DNA from: Yamagishiella unicocca | Lineage: Eukaryota > Chlorophyta > Chlorophyceae > Chlamydomonadales > Volvocaceae | Length of the DNA stretch: 64,000 bases | Assembly: GCA_003116995.1 (NCBI GenBank) | Contig: BDSL01000009.1 | Location: 868,001-932,000 of the forward strand | Direction: 5' to 3' | Part shown: one piece after another, positions 12,674-28,179 of the stretch | Layout of the letters: each line of letters begins with the position of its first letter | Numbering within the stretch: position 1 is the stretch's first letter | Program-made: the position numbers and the translations under genes | The notes under the pieces: model-generated | Told to the model about the DNA's origin: nothing | Database searches by the model: none | What the model saw: only the letters and a program-made list of their open reading frames with translations

Positions 12674-14462
12674 ATGTCTGCAACACCAGCCATGCTGCGT
12701 TTGATGACGGACCTCAGGGCTATTAAGTCAGAGCCACCAGAGGTGCCAACGAGGATACTCACGCGAAGTCTGCCGAAGTTGCCTTTCACCTCAGCCGCTT
12801 ATCGTGTAACTGTAATTGGTTGCAGGGTTGCAGCGCCAGCCCAGTGGATGATGGCAACCTGTTGGTGTGGCAGGCGACGGTTCTCGGCCCAGACGACACC
12901 GAATGGGAGGCAAGTCGTTTAGCACGGCCATGCCTTGAGCTTATCTAACCTGAACACTATGCTGTCCTGCAGGGTGGCATTTTCAGCCTTCGCTTCACTT
13001 TCACAGGTAGGTCTTTCAGCATGGGACGGGTTATGGAAGTTACCTTGGGACGCAGTGTATGCTGATAACATCCTCGTGGCTTCGGAGGATGACTGTCACG
13101 TTTTGCACTGCTGAACTAGCTGGAGGACGGGGTGAGTTGACGTAAGTGTCAGTGCCTTCGCATAACCTACGGGGTAGCTTCGCAAACGGGCGCCGAAGGT
13201 GCGGGTTGAGGGGTGGAACAGGTTTCAGAAGTGGAGCGTGGGTCGGTGCTGTTGACCGCAGCAAAATTGCTGTTTCGAGCTAGAGGCTGTACGCATACCC
13301 TGCATGGGTCATCTGCAGCTTCCAACATCCGCGCTTTACATGCAGCTAACAATGGTGACCGTCTGTCGTGACCTCATGGCACATGTCTCGCGCGCAACCT
13401 GTCTGACCCATCATACTCCGCACCCCCCTTCTCGACCCAGAGCGTTACCCGGAGAAGCCCCCACGTGTCCGGTTCTGCTCAGAGATGTTCCACCCGGTAC
13501 GTCCTAGGCCAGCAAGTACGAGATGGTGATGACGAAGATTATGTGTCATGGGAACAGACGGTACACCTGACGTTTGTATGTACCTAGCATGGAGGGATTC
13601 CCCCCCGCCGGGCCGCAACGGGATACACGCCCGGGGGGGCCTCACCCGAGGTCCCGGTAGAAACCTGACCTGGATCCGAACTTTAAACGTAGCGCATGCC
13701 CGTTTCTTGGGGGCGCAGAGGTTGTTTATCGACTGCTGCGCAGCTTCAGAGCAGCGTTCCTAATACTGGTGCCCTGGCGGCCATTATCCTGTACCTTGGA
13801 TTGCCTGCCTCGCCATGCTTGGCCTGAACTCATGGTTTCCTGCTTGCCGGCCTGCTCTGGGCTCCGCTGCCCTCCGCAGAACGTGTACCAAGATGGGTCG
13901 CTGTGCATGGACGTCCTCCAGGTACGGCACGGCCCGGAACCGAAGGGGTGCAGTGTGCGCCGTTGCTCTTCTCCTTCGCTGCTCTACCGGTTCCCTGCAA
14001 TGGACCTTTTCCTCCAACAGACCGGCAGCCCTCCCCATCATGGTCGCTCCTCCGGCAAAAAAAAGTAATTCCTTTCCATCCATTCGCAGGACCAATGGTC
14101 GCCCTGCCACAACGTGTCGACGATGCTCACTTCCATTCAGTCGCTGCTTACGGACCCAAACTGCGCCAGCCCTGCAAACCCTGAGGCCGCCAACCTCTAC
14201 CTGAACGACCGGGTGGCCTACAAGAAGTAAGTACGAGCACCTGTCAACATAGGATATAGATACCTGTAGTATATGTGAACAATACTACGGACTACGGTGG
14301 ACTACGGATCCCTGAAGTGAATCGATAGGACTATAGTGAACTTATCGTGGTCCGCTGCTGCTGGCTTTTTTCTTCACTGGTCGCCTCGTGCTCCCGCGCG
14401 GTTGATCGTTGTCCCCCAGGCGCATCCGCCGCATTTCACAGAAGAGTCTAGAGGTCTGCTGA
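12674..14462 (+). CDS. RAD6: RAD6/UBC2-type ubiquitin-conjugating enzyme E2
   Basis: Seven exons: 12674-12742, 12826-12909, 12973-13006, 13441-13496, 13880-13921, 14090-14226 and 14420-14462. They join in phase to 154 residues, the usual size for this family. The UBC fold is complete: LGPDDTEWEGGIF, YPEKPPRVRF, the HPN motif (residues 80-82) split by an intron, and the thioester Cys at about residue 90 in GSLCMDVL, followed by WSPCHNVSTML and SIQSLLTDPN..SPAN. This pattern is closest to RAD6/UBE2A. The enzyme accepts ubiquitin from E1 and, with a RING E3 such as RAD18 or BRE1, modifies PCNA or histone H2B; the partner here is inferred. The second intron is GC-AG. The C-terminus ends in LEVC without an acidic tail. 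Divergence from human and yeast RAD6 is noticeable, so a paralogous role remains possible. Confidence 0.92.
12910..12972 (+). other. GC-AG intron (63 nt) in the E2 gene
   Basis: The intron starts GCAAGT and ends CTGCAG. Only this splice keeps the conserved DDTEWE-GGIF junction in frame. Using the next GT would break the UBC fold. Confidence 0.85.
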
Positions 14463-15423
14463 AGCGGTGGCGACGGTGCCGGATGGTCTTTTCAAGTGGG
14501 GGCCACTAAGCCCCGCCCCCAATCCGATGTGCATCTCAACCGCGTATGCTGGCGCGGCAGCCCTGCTTTGCGCCCTTTGTTTTGGCCGTCTTAATGTCCG
14601 AAAGGGAGCGTCACTCATTGCGGATGCGGGAACGTTCATGACGGTTGGCCCGATAGGTTGCGATGTCTAAGTCCGGAACCGTATATGTACAGTATGAGCG
14701 GGCAGGTTTGGTTCCTTCAAATTGAGCGCAGGTTGTTGAGACCCGGCAGTGATGCTTGTGCTTGATGGATTGGAGTGCACCGGTCGCGAACGAGCAAGGG
14801 CAGGCACGTAGTGTTTCGCGCCTCACTAGTGCCCTATCGGTGGCGGATTCGTGTACGATTACCAACGTCGCATTTCGCGCAATTTTGTGCTCAACTTCCT
14901 GCCCCCATTATCATCTGTCTTATTATCCACGAACCTCAATAAAATGTGCGGTAATCTGAGAGGAGGTTCACGAGGAGCCAAATTGGCTACATCAGGGTGC
15001 TGGGCACACAACTCTTCCCGGAATGTTGGAATCGCACGCACACAGCAAACCGCCGAAAATGCACTTTGGTTGTAACATGCTATCATTTCGTCACGAGTTC
15101 TCCTTGCCTCACCGTTTCTGCTCTCAACACCTCGCAAGCATCACCTCCTGCACGCCTCTCCTCCTCTAGGGTTTATATATTTGCCCTTCCTGAAACACTC
15201 CCACTATCGCACAGCCTGCACAAACAGACGGCCGTGGAGCTCTACATAGAGCAGCTAACTGCATAATGAAGCCGAACTAAGTACCGGTATGGTTATCTCA
15301 GGATCGCTCGAGACTCAGCCACAGACGTCGTCGTGGCCAGTCCGCACTAGCACCGCACACCAAGGCCGGGAAGAAGCACCATGACGCGTTGCAATGGCCT
15401 GTGGTAACCGCTACAGCCACCTA
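14463..15423. other. Convergent intergenic region (E2 and anion transporter 3' ends)
   Basis: No coding signal is seen on either strand. A TGTAA at 15071-15075 (+) could serve the E2 gene, although it is about 600 bases after the stop. Short ACTACGG-type repeats occur near 14285-14310. Confidence 0.6.
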
Positions 15424-18400
15424 CTAGTCGAATTGGGGTTCGGAGGTGCCGAGCACTACAAACAGGGCAGCCGACGTCAGGCAGCAGCCGGCGATAAGTT
15501 CGAACACCAGTGCCCACGATTGGGTTTGGTCCAGAATGACTCCCACAGCGTATACGAACGCGCTGCCGGCAAGGCTGGCGGAGGCGTTGGTGGTGCCGAA
15601 CAGGACGCTGCGGCGGCGGCAGGCAGGCAAGGAATGAAAGGTATACGATCAGTATGGGGAATGTAGAAATCAGGAATGACAGCCGTTCGGCGAGGAAAAT
15701 TGGACGGCTCGGGGTGCTCGAGGTGTGCGCCGGAGCCTACCTGGCTAGTCGGGTGGCGATGTCTTGATGGGTGGACGCGAAGCCGCCCGCCTGCATACCT
15801 AAGAACCCCATTGTTAACACCAGCAGCACCACAGCAGACGTCAGCTGTTGCTGTTGCGCGTCCGGGGAGAGGGCCTCGCTGTCGACCCCGCTTGGTGCAC
15901 CCCAGGCCAGGTACAGCAAGCAGACTGCGGGCCCAATGCTGCCGATTAGCTGGAGCATCTTCCGCGTCCTGGTGGTGCTCATCAGCTTGCGGTTGATGAG
16001 GAAATCGGCTAGCCAGCCTGACAGATTCGTCCCGGCCGCCATGGCCACCCACGGCAGCACGGACAAGAACGACGACGATCGCACGTCAAGGCCAAACTGG
16101 CTGTTGTAGTAGCGAGGCATCCACGAAATGGCGGTGTTGTATATAATGCCTGCAGCAGGATGCGTCAACACGCGAAAACGCCAAGGGAGCATTTGGCGGC
16201 GTTGGTGTGTATAGAGTTACATATTGGCGAATACGTGGGGCGACATGTGGCAGAGCCTGGGACCAGCACGGCGGGCGTGCAATTAAATCCTCGACGAATT
16301 CGTACGGTAGTGGCGCAAGCAGGCGCGGGGAGAAAGCACATCAGGTAGCACGGGGGAAAGCGGTTGCTCGACACGGGTCGCCTACAGCGCGGCCGCTGGC
16401 TTCACCACCTTGGGGGCGCTTACCAAAAGTGGAGTGACAGGCCATGAGTGCCCAAAAAGCACGATTACTTAGGATCTGTTGTACAGGTTTACAGCAGGAG
16501 GGATAACGAAAGGCGGTAAGGAGTCGTCTGTTTGTCAAGTGGCGCAGTCATAGATCGGAGCAATGGCAGCACGAAGCACCTCCCACGACTGCAATGCGTG
16601 AAGCCTGCTGTGGTGTACGGCCGCGCAAACCCTTGCCAAGACCGCCTAATCGGCCACTAGCAATCCCGTATGCGATCTACACGCCCACCGCGCCCTACCC
16701 GCCTTTGCCTAGAGTCGTATAATGTATCGTGTGATTTCCTTTCATCCTTAAACCTATCCTAACACCCAACAACAAACTCGCCTTTCCCCATGGGAGGTCG
16801 CTGATTCGTTGTGGCGCCGCCGGATGGAGCCGATGGTCATGCAGCAGTGGGGCCTCCTTGGACACGAACGGCTCCCATGCCGCCAGCCACAGGAAACCCG
16901 CGGCGCCATACAGATAAAACATGAAGTCGACACCTTCAAGGCGTCCGGCACAATCGGCGGCTCAGCGCAGGCGGACATGCGTGTGTGCAAGGGGAACAGG
17001 AGCGCATCCTGTTACGTGCAGTTGAACTGGTCCATATGAACTGGTCCACTCGTGACATCATTACGACGTTTGCAACCTCCCCGCTGACTTGAAACAACTA
17101 AACTAATACTCTTGGCAGTGTAACCGCCAGACTCTTCAACAACTAACGGTACCAGCAGTTCGCTCGTGCGACACTAACGGAAAGCAGAGCGGCGAGGGCA
17201 GGATCGCATCGTCAGGAGGACGGCGCCAAGGCGCACCTGCTGTCGCTATTAGCATCGGTGACCACAGCAGCGAGAGGATGCTACCGATCTGGTGACCTAG
17301 GGCGGAAGGGGTGATCGGGTTGTGGTCAGCTGCTGCATGACAGCGGGGGGAGGATGCCCTGCAGAAGCCCGACTACGTTCCCTAAGGCGATTGCCTCGGT
17401 CTCCGTCCCACGTTCGGACATCCTGCCAGTTGCCTCCGCAATCTACCCGGCCGCAGGTCGGCTCTCATCCCCGCACCCCTCTCCGCTCCCTTCGCAGACT
17501 TCTCCCCGCTCGTACCGCTATACATCAGGCTCAGCGATTGCGACCGCCGCTCCCGCGGCACCCAGCCCTTAATGATGGCCTGGAGGGGCGGGGCGTGAGG
17601 TTATGAGGAGAGGAGCCGCGAATCACACAGTGTGCGGGGCAGGGCGCCGGAGTGGTTTTGCCCAGCTCTCAGCCAGGGCACGGCAGGCGAAGACTCTACC
17701 ACACGGCCCTTGCGCCTTCTACGAATGTCATAGCCGGCCGCTAAGAGTTGGTGATCCACGACCACACCGGCATCCGCCGAACCGCCGCATTGGGTTCATG
17801 AGGTGCAGGACATTAACCTCTGGCGCTCACCGGTCCGCTAGGCCACCCAACTTTTCCGCCAACCATCATTGGAGGATAGCGCCTGCTGCCCGCCACCATC
17901 AGTACCGTTACTTGCAACAAGGCAATGTTGGCCCAATGGACCCCTCTATCCGCCCGTTGTCAAAGCCACCCAGGTTTACTTGTGGCCTACCTGCATGGTG
18001 GGATAGGCCACCCCCTCGCCCAGGCCCATGCATGCGCGCACTATGAACAGGGGCGTGAGGCCCATGATGGCAGCCGGTGGAGTGAGCAGTGTGAAGGCGC
18101 TCCAAATCACGACGCCAATGCTGAGCACCAGCTTGGGTGAGTACACAGAAGCCAGATAGCCGCCGTAGAAGTTTGTTATAGTGTGACCCAAGTTGAAGGC
18201 GCTGATACATGCATTCCAAGTTGCATACAAAGGGAAGGGCGGGTTTTGCGGCGCGTACGCCAGCGGGGGGGAGTGTTGTCAACTTGTGCTTCGTCATCGT
18301 CGCGTGCGAACTTCGGTGGCGGTTTACTGAACCACGGATTTAGGGTCGGCAGGCTGGAAACCGGCAACCGGTTCGACAGCGTAACATGCCGCAAGGCACA

Positions 18401-19003
18401 TTAGCGGGTGGAGCCGTTTACCGCAGAGCTGACCCTGGGGTATATGCATAGTAAACCAGCAGCGCAAATAGTAGCAGTGGCAGGGAGGGGCCTAACAGCT
18501 CGGCGCGCCCCAAAACGAATGATCTGTACCTGCTGACGGCGCCCTTAACGGTGTCGCTCCAGCCGTACTTCTCTCCCATTGGAAGGACGGCAACTGCGTA
18601 CATGGAGGGGTGAGATTCAAACGGTATTCTGAGGGAAACCGTGGGCCTAAGTTAAGGAAGAGGAAGCATCCCACCTGTCTAACAGCCCGCTATCAGAAGC
18701 CCGTTTCCCTCGAACCCGCTATCAGAAACGAAACTGAATGACACCTCCCTGGGTGTGGACTAACGCTGACGGACACGGTGGGTGAAAAACACGAGTACAC
18801 GACTTACCACTCATAGCTGTGCGGTCGATGGAACAAATTACAGCCACCATGCCGCATAAAGCCACGACGGTCAGCCAGTTGCCGGCACTGTTTTGAGGTG
18901 CATCCAGCAGGCCCCGGCTACCGCCTGAAGCTCGAGACTCCGGCATTGGTCCAGATAGCTGACGCTTAATCCCATTATGCATTCTTCTTAGGGTAACGTG
19001 CAT
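15424..19003 (-). CDS. PHT4/ANTR (SLC17-type) MFS anion or phosphate transporter
   Basis: Nine exons in transcription order: 19003-18808, 18593-18530, 18201-17991, 17579-17516, 17296-17237, 16933-16782, 16475-16424, 16149-15741 and 15607-15424. They join in phase to 463 residues. Family signatures run in order: VICSIDRTAMSVAVLPM (helix 1), SSAFNLGHTITNFYGGYLA, the ACMGLGEGVAYPTMQ motif, WVPRERRSQSLSL in the central loop, FYLYGAAGFLWLAAW, and NTAISWMPRYYNSQFGLD. The usual set of about 12 membrane helices is accounted for. Plant PHT4 members move inorganic phosphate, ascorbate or other anions, often across plastid or Golgi membranes; substrate and location cannot be fixed here, and no clear transit peptide is visible in the roughly 40-residue N-terminus. 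The sixth intron is GC-AG. The gene lies head-to-tail downstream of PCNA's stop on the same strand but is a separate unit. Confidence 0.9.
16476..16781 (-). other. GC-AG intron in the anion transporter gene
   Basis: Read on the minus strand, this intron starts GCGAGT after codons for LPWGK and ends ACAACAG before ILSNRAFW. No nearby GT donor restores phase and the PW..I..N/S.AFWA block typical of SLC17 proteins. Confidence 0.75.
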
Positions 19004-19445
19004 ACAAGCCGCAGATGTCGGTCGTGCGCCGAACGACTAAGTTAACATATGATCGAGTAGCGTTATTTACCAAACATTGAGAATAGTGACAACGTCTGTT
19101 ACAGTAGATATACCAATATGGCATACGACCACTCAACAATCTTTAACAATGTTGAGCGTGAAATTGTTGGGTTAGAAGTTTAAGATCATCAGAACAACGC
19201 GAGCTTACACACAGTCAAACAGTTGTAATTACTTTAACGTCATGACAATTCTGAGTCGTGTGGGTCAGACATGTCATTTTCGCCTCCTGCCCTGTACGGA
19301 GCTACAAAACGACAAACGGACGAGTTGTAGTCTTTCTGCTCTCCTGCGCCTCCACTATGTTCGACATTCGTCGAGACAACCGAAATACTGCAAGGCCTGA
19401 GCGTATGCGCTCCGTAACCCACTAGCAGCAGTACCAGCCAACACC
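19004..19445. other. Intergenic: PCNA 3' UTR and anion transporter upstream region
   Basis: AT-richer sequence without coding features. It holds the TGTAA motif for PCNA and must contain the transporter promoter. Confidence 0.6.
19205..19209 (-). terminator. TGTAA poly(A) motif (minus strand) for PCNA
   Basis: The plus strand reads TTACA. It lies about 237 bases after the PCNA stop codon. Confidence 0.5.
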
Positions 19446-22432
<2,987 letters not shown>

Positions 22433-25400
22433 CTACTTGCCTTGGACTGCTTTTATTAAGTTCTCCTTGGCGTCAGTGCCCATCGCGCCACGGCCACCTC
22501 GGGCCGCGCTACGTGTTGTGCGCGGTGGTGGTGCGGCAGCAACTGCCTCGTAGCCCACCTGCGTCGTTGGCAAGCCACCCAAGGAGTTCAGAGCCAATTG
22601 ACGCAGCACGCCGTCTCAACCCAGAATGTGAATGTACAAGGTGTCACGTGCATCCGTTGTTGGTTTCTGGGTACTGAATGGGTACCCAGTCTCCTTTATA
22701 GGTGAGATCAAACTGGAGGGCGGGCCAACATACCTGTTGAGACATGGCCACCCCAAAGCCCTCCTCTTCCTCGGCGCTGCGCCCTCGGCGCCCGGGCAGG
22801 CCGCCCACTTTCCCAGCCACGCCTTGCACCTCTCCTACCACAGCAGCTGCGGTGCGCTTGCGCGAGCGCCGTCCTGCGCCGACCCCTCCACCGCCGTCGC
22901 CATCCTGCACGGTTCCATACGTACATCGTCACAAGGTTGCCGTTCCGGGCGGGGGAGTGCGCTCATATAGCATATTGCATAGAGCATATCCCATATAGCA
23001 TATTGCATGGAGCATATCACGTATCAAAATATACCCACGCCATCTCGGATTCAGCTCAGGCCAGGCGCATGCCCCGTTCTACACACCGCCATTACTTTAT
23101 TTACTTACCATTGGCTTCAAAGACAACGCTGAGCTGCCTAGCTCCCGCGACGACACCGATGACGCGACCGGCCCTGTCAGTGGCCCTTCGCTGCCCAACG
23201 GGCCCCCGGAAACCTGTAACGGCATCGGCATTGGCATCAGCAGATCCAGTTGCGAGCAAGCTATGTCCGGAACCAGCTTGTTGTTGTCCAGGAACTGCAT
23301 CAACATTGCCGTGGCGCCTTCGAGTTCGGGCGCCGCCCCCTCCGCCCGTTGATGGTGTGGCTCCACAGGCGGTGCGAGGTGCGCAAGCAAGTCGTGCTGT
23401 GCAGCAGCAGGACCAGCCCCAGCTCCAGTGGCTGCTGCCGATGTGAAGGTGCCGGTCGAACCCGGAGGACCGGCGGTCCCTAAGCTCATGCCCGCGCCGC
23501 CGGTGTTGTTCACCCCGGCATCTACAAGGTTTGAAGCTTGCTCTGCCGCGGAGCACCCGGCTGGCGGCACTTGCGCGCTGCCGCTGCTATATGGGGCATT
23601 GCCCGCCTGCGCTGCAGCACCCGATCGTGCACTGGTACCGCTCAGCTGCTCCTCGAACCGACCAGGGCCGCGTGCAGGTGGCGCTCCTACAGCTCCCGCG
23701 TCGGTGTCATCGTCGAGGATGGCGTCGATAAGGGGCTGCAGGACGGACGGCGGCTTGGCGGTCGCCGCTGTAGGCACCTCTGCAGCCTTTGGCCTAGCAG
23801 TAATCGCCGCTGAAGGTGCTGGCGGAGGCGCCATGGGCTGAGGTGGACCGCGGCTTTGCAGTGGCAGAGGTGGCTGTGTCACGAAGCCAAAACCCTGTGT
23901 TGACGCGCCGTGCCTGTCCAACGCGTGCGACGCGTGCATGGGCCGCGGCGGCAAGCCAGGCGCGCCCGCGACAGGACGTGCATCTAAATTCCACTGGCTA
24001 CTCCCCTGGGGGCCTCTGAGGGGCATGGTCGCCGGGATCTGCGGGCAAGAAGATCGCAGGAAAGCGCACCAGTGAAAACGAAAACACGCGGCCGTGGCTA
24101 TACTGGTTGGCGCCTGCGGCACATCCGCTACATCTCTAGCCAACGTGGGGAAATTCAGGTGTTGCCTCGACGTCCAGGCAGCAAGGCAGCGGCAACGATG
24201 GCCGCTTGATGGAACAGGCAGTCCCCGCCCCGCATCGGAAACGTTTGCCGGTGTGCCACATCCGCCATCTGCAACACCGCCCCATCCATACTCCAATACC
24301 CAACCCGCGGTGACCTGTGAAATAGGCAGCGGTCCAGGCCGCTGTGTCGGTCCCAGCTGACTCGGACCATAACCGCCACCGCCGCCGCGGCGTGCCGCCG
24401 CGCGCCTCTCCTCCATCTCCGCCAGCGTAATGCCCGCCGGCAGGAACGCGGGCAGCTGGTCCTCGAGCGGCCGCCCAGCGTACGCGCTCTCCAGCACCCA
24501 GTCGGCGCGCACACAGGGAATGCCCCACTTGATTGCGTGCGTAAACTTGTCACCGCGAGCGTCCTGGATGACCAGGTAGTGACAGCGCTTGTTCAGCTTC
24601 TCGGTGTAGGTGCCGCCTGTGTGGTGAGGGCCGAGGCGACAGTTGGTTTGCCGTCGGGCATTAGAAGGACGCTGCAACATACGGGGTGCTGTTCACGGTG
24701 CGCCTTGTTACGCTTACGCATTTGAGAGTGGATGCATCACATCAATTATGGACGGCATCACCACCGGGCAGCCCAAGGGGGGACGGTGCACAACGCAGGG
24801 ATGCAACACAACACATGGATGCACAGGAATCTAGCATCCTACGTTGCGGCCCGCAACTCACCCAGGCGGCAAATCAGCTCCTGCAGCACCTCCCGCTGCT
24901 CGGCGTGGTACTGGCTGACAGCAACAACCAGGCCCTGGAAGCGAGGCAGTGGCAGGGCGTGCGACAGCGGCCGGAAAAGCGGCGTCTCGCGTTTCACCGG
25001 CAGCAGCTCCCCACGAATTACGCAGGCGCGCAGCCAGGCGACTGTAATGCGTTGTTCTACAGGCACCCGCCTGTGAAGGAAGAGTGCGTACATGGAGTAT
25101 TCATGGGGTTAGGCCTGAACTGCGGATAGAGATGCCCTTAGGTTCGGGGTTCACCGTCAGTATGTGTGAACGTCCGGCAGAACCTCCACTGTCAGCGTGA
25201 GGCTTTCAGGGCAGAACCTGGTGTTGTTGTTGTTGTTGTTCAGGGCAGGACCGGCACTCACTCAAATTCGCTTAGCCCGCGGTCGCGTGCCCGGGTGTTG
25301 CAGATGCGGTCTACAGCTGCTTGCGGGAGACTGAAGGGGCACACTGCGTAGCGCCGCTGCGGGTCGTGCACGGTCTTCTCCGTTGAGGCAGACATGATCA

Positions 25401-28179
25401 TGCCCCCGCCCTGCCTGTGATTGGGGACGCGGCGCAGGGATTACGTGAGTGAGGAGCAAAACCCAAATGCCATTGAAACGGCGGTGAAACATGCGCCATT
25501 GCAATCCAAGACGTGTCAGCTCCCAGCCGTGCCGCAAACGTGAAGCATCATCCACGGCTCCAAAGTCGTGTGATGAACAATAAGCCAGGGACACAACAGT
25601 AAACATACATATCCACAGCACAACCAACCTGACCAGCTTGGTTGCCGCTTGCTCCTCCTCAGTGCCCGTCACCGCAACGAGCGAGAACCACAAACCGCTG
25701 AACACACCGGGTCCTGCGGGGTTCCGGAGCGTGAGGCTGTCCATTGTGCGGTTGAGGCCCTCCGGGTCCAGGGGCACGTAGTCATCCATCGGTGCAACGA
25801 GGCGCCCTCCTCCGACCGCATTGGACGATCCGCCCACAGCGTTGGCAGCGGAGGACGCCAGGAGGGAGGAAGAGCCCTCACGACTGCGATGCCCCACACC
25901 GCGGCCAGACTGCTCCATTGCGAATATGGCCATGGTGAAGAAGGGAAGGTCATCAAGGAAGCGGGCCAGGCGGCCACGTTCCAATCATGCTGGTATACGC
26001 GGTTCCAGGATGCTTTATACAGCTAAGCTGAAAGAAGGAAAGCCTTAAACCCGCCCCGTCCTCCGCCTGCCCGCAACCCAACTAAGGCGCACCCAAGCCC
26101 ATCCCATTCCGTTGCATGAGAGCCGTCACGGACGTTCCTTGGCCCCACTGATGGACTACCGCGACAGTATTTGGCCGCTCACCTGAGCCGGCAGCAGGGA
26201 GCCCGTTCCTGCGCCACCCTGTGCCAGGAGCAGCTGCGCGACGGTCATCGCATAAGGCCCTTCCGGCTCTATGTATGCACGACGGTTAACGCACTCGTAC
26301 AGCCAGCTCAGCCGTGCGAGCTTAACCTGCTCGCGGTGCTCCGACAAGTGCTGCCGCACCTCCGCCAGGTCGGCCGTGCTGAGGATGGAGCCGAACACGA
26401 TGTGGGTCACGGCGGCGCTGAGCACCGGCTCGCGGGTAGCGCCGCTCTCACGTATGGCTGCGAGCACGTGCGACTGCTCTGAGCTGGTGCAGCCGACCAT
26501 CCAGAGGCTCACCCAGTGCAAGAAGTAGCAGTCGTCAGGCGGCACGGCGGGGATGATGAAAAACTGGTCGGCCTGCTGCCCATGGCCTACCGGTGGCTGA
26601 AACGCTGGTGCTCCAGGGGGTCCCTTGGTGAACCCCATGGCAGCAGCCGCGGCTGAATCTTCTGCACCAAATGGCGCGAAGCCGTTGCTTTGTAGCATCG
26701 CGCTGCTGCCGCCGCGGGTGAGGCCTCCCCCACCGCTCCCAGCTCCGGGTGCGACGATGCTGTCGGGAGGCGGAGAACCCATGTGGGTTGAGCGGGATTG
26801 GAATGGGTAAGTACTCTGCAGGACGCAGACGTGCTCCGAAACGCACAAGTTTGCAGTCAACGATCACCACGTGCCCAGAGCGGTGCCACCCTGTCCCTCT
26901 TGAACGCGCTTCCGTGTTTTGAAAAACGTTTGGATGCCACGGAAGTGCCAAGCCTCAATGGACCGGCAGCTATTATATTATCATGCATGCAAGGTAACAT
27001 ACCCCCGTATGCTTGCTGTAGCCGCGCCATACAGTCCTGCGCATTCCCCTGCGAATGGCACGCCGCCACGAGCCGATGACACCGACCTGCGAGCCGCAAG
27101 CAGCTGAACCATGTTAGGGTGGCTGTAAAAGGTGCACCAAATAGATAGCGTCAAGGACCGACGCAGCTGTACCACGCACACTGTATGCTGCAGCCCTCTC
27201 GAGCAACAACCATCGCACAGAACTCGCCTGCTCGGGTACCGTTGAAGGTCCCCGCTCGCTGTGAATGCTGAAGCGGTGGTTACGTCTTGTTGGGCATAGT
27301 TTTCCAGGCTATAAAGCCTCTCGTCGAGGCGGCGGCCTGCCTTAAGGCAATCCAGCACCCATTCGTGGTGGACGATGAAGATGCCCCACTCCTTAGCATG
27401 GCTGCGATAGACCGGTTGCCGGCACAACAAGTTGGTTAAATTTGATGCTTAGGATTACGACGGCATGCGGAAAATGACTACTCGTTCGTAACTCCATGAA
27501 CCCACATCAAGCAGCACACGGTCTCACGTGTATTTGCTGCCGCCAGGGCGGTTGCCCACGAGGTGTGTGTTGTGGCGGTATAGCTCCGGTGAGTGGTTTG
27601 CACCTCCCTGTCTCAGCTTGAGAACCACACCGTCACGGTCCTTCGCGCCGAAGTTCGTTATGCACACTTTAATCCCGCTGAAGGGCCCCAGCAGGTACGG
27701 CGTCGATGGTACCTGCATGATAGGTACAGGTGCACCGATCATCTTGTAAGCCTACGCGGTAACTTCGCGCTACGCCCTTGCGCGCGCTGCCTGAGTTAGG
27801 AGCCGGATGCGTCCAGGAAAGACCAAGGTAACCCTACCTGGTGCTGTTCAGCCTGGCACCTGGACAGCCACTCCGTGGACACCGCGACTAACGCCGGATT
27901 AACATGGAATGAATTCTACGGCCAACAACACCAGGTTAAGGACGGTGGAACTACTACGAAGAGCCAAGCTGTGGCGCGGCACCAAACAGTGCTCACGAGA
28001 TAGGGGTCGCTTCCGTCGGGCAAGCAAAGTACGTTGCTTGCAACCAAGTAGCTTGCTCTCGAAGCATCTGATGGATGAAGGACCGCTGCACCGAGGGCTG
28101 TGGCAACCTCCGTGAGGTCGACCAGATTATTGTGCGTAATGTTACCGAAGATAATGCCTACACCGCTCAGGCTACCCAT
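22433..28179 (-). CDS. TOPBP1: TopBP1/Dpb11/Rad4-like multi-BRCT protein
   Basis: Exons in order: 28179-27997, 27887-27838, 27712-27528, 27401-27284, 26815-26183, 25909-25634, 25410-25262, 25070-24862, 24616-24315 (edge approximate), 24038-23109, 22904-22734 and 22558-22433; about 1110 residues. BRCT regions: (1) ALGAAVLHPSD..YLVASN..VAVSTEWLSRC; (2) FSGIKVCITNF..KEWGIFIVHHEWVLDC; (3) FLHWVSLWMVG..VTHIVFGS..VKLARLSWLYECV; (4) GLWFSLVAVTG..ITVAWLRACV; (5) FQGLVVAVSQY..LNKRCHYLVI..IPCVRADWVLES. The C-terminus has a basic patch, then MSQQVGYE, a motif seen at the end of plant TopBP1 proteins. Family members bridge phosphorylated replication and checkpoint proteins (Treslin/Sld3, 9-1-1) and activate ATR. 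Exons 1 and 2 join only with a one-base offset, so a base may be missing in the assembly or a tiny exon was missed. Several exons read through into introns without stops, so borders rest on phase and conservation. Confidence 0.85.
22964..23018. repeat. 27-bp AT-rich direct repeat in an intron of the TopBP1-like gene
   Basis: Two near-identical copies (22964-22990 and 22992-23018) of CATATAGCATATTGCAT(A/G)GAGCATATC, separated by one base. They stand out as AT-rich inside a GC-rich gene. Confidence 0.9.

Noticed and set aside
24039..24314. Continuous minus-strand frame through this segment as TopBP1 coding sequence
   Set aside because: It is flanked by a good donor after PLPISQ and an acceptor CCGCAG, and its translation looks unlike the flanks. 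It is treated as an intron that lacks stops, although retention is possible.
25219..25243. GTT microsatellite as a regulatory element
   Set aside because: A short run in an intron of the TopBP1-like gene, and part of a normal intron (reads AAC repeats in sense). No reason to assign function.
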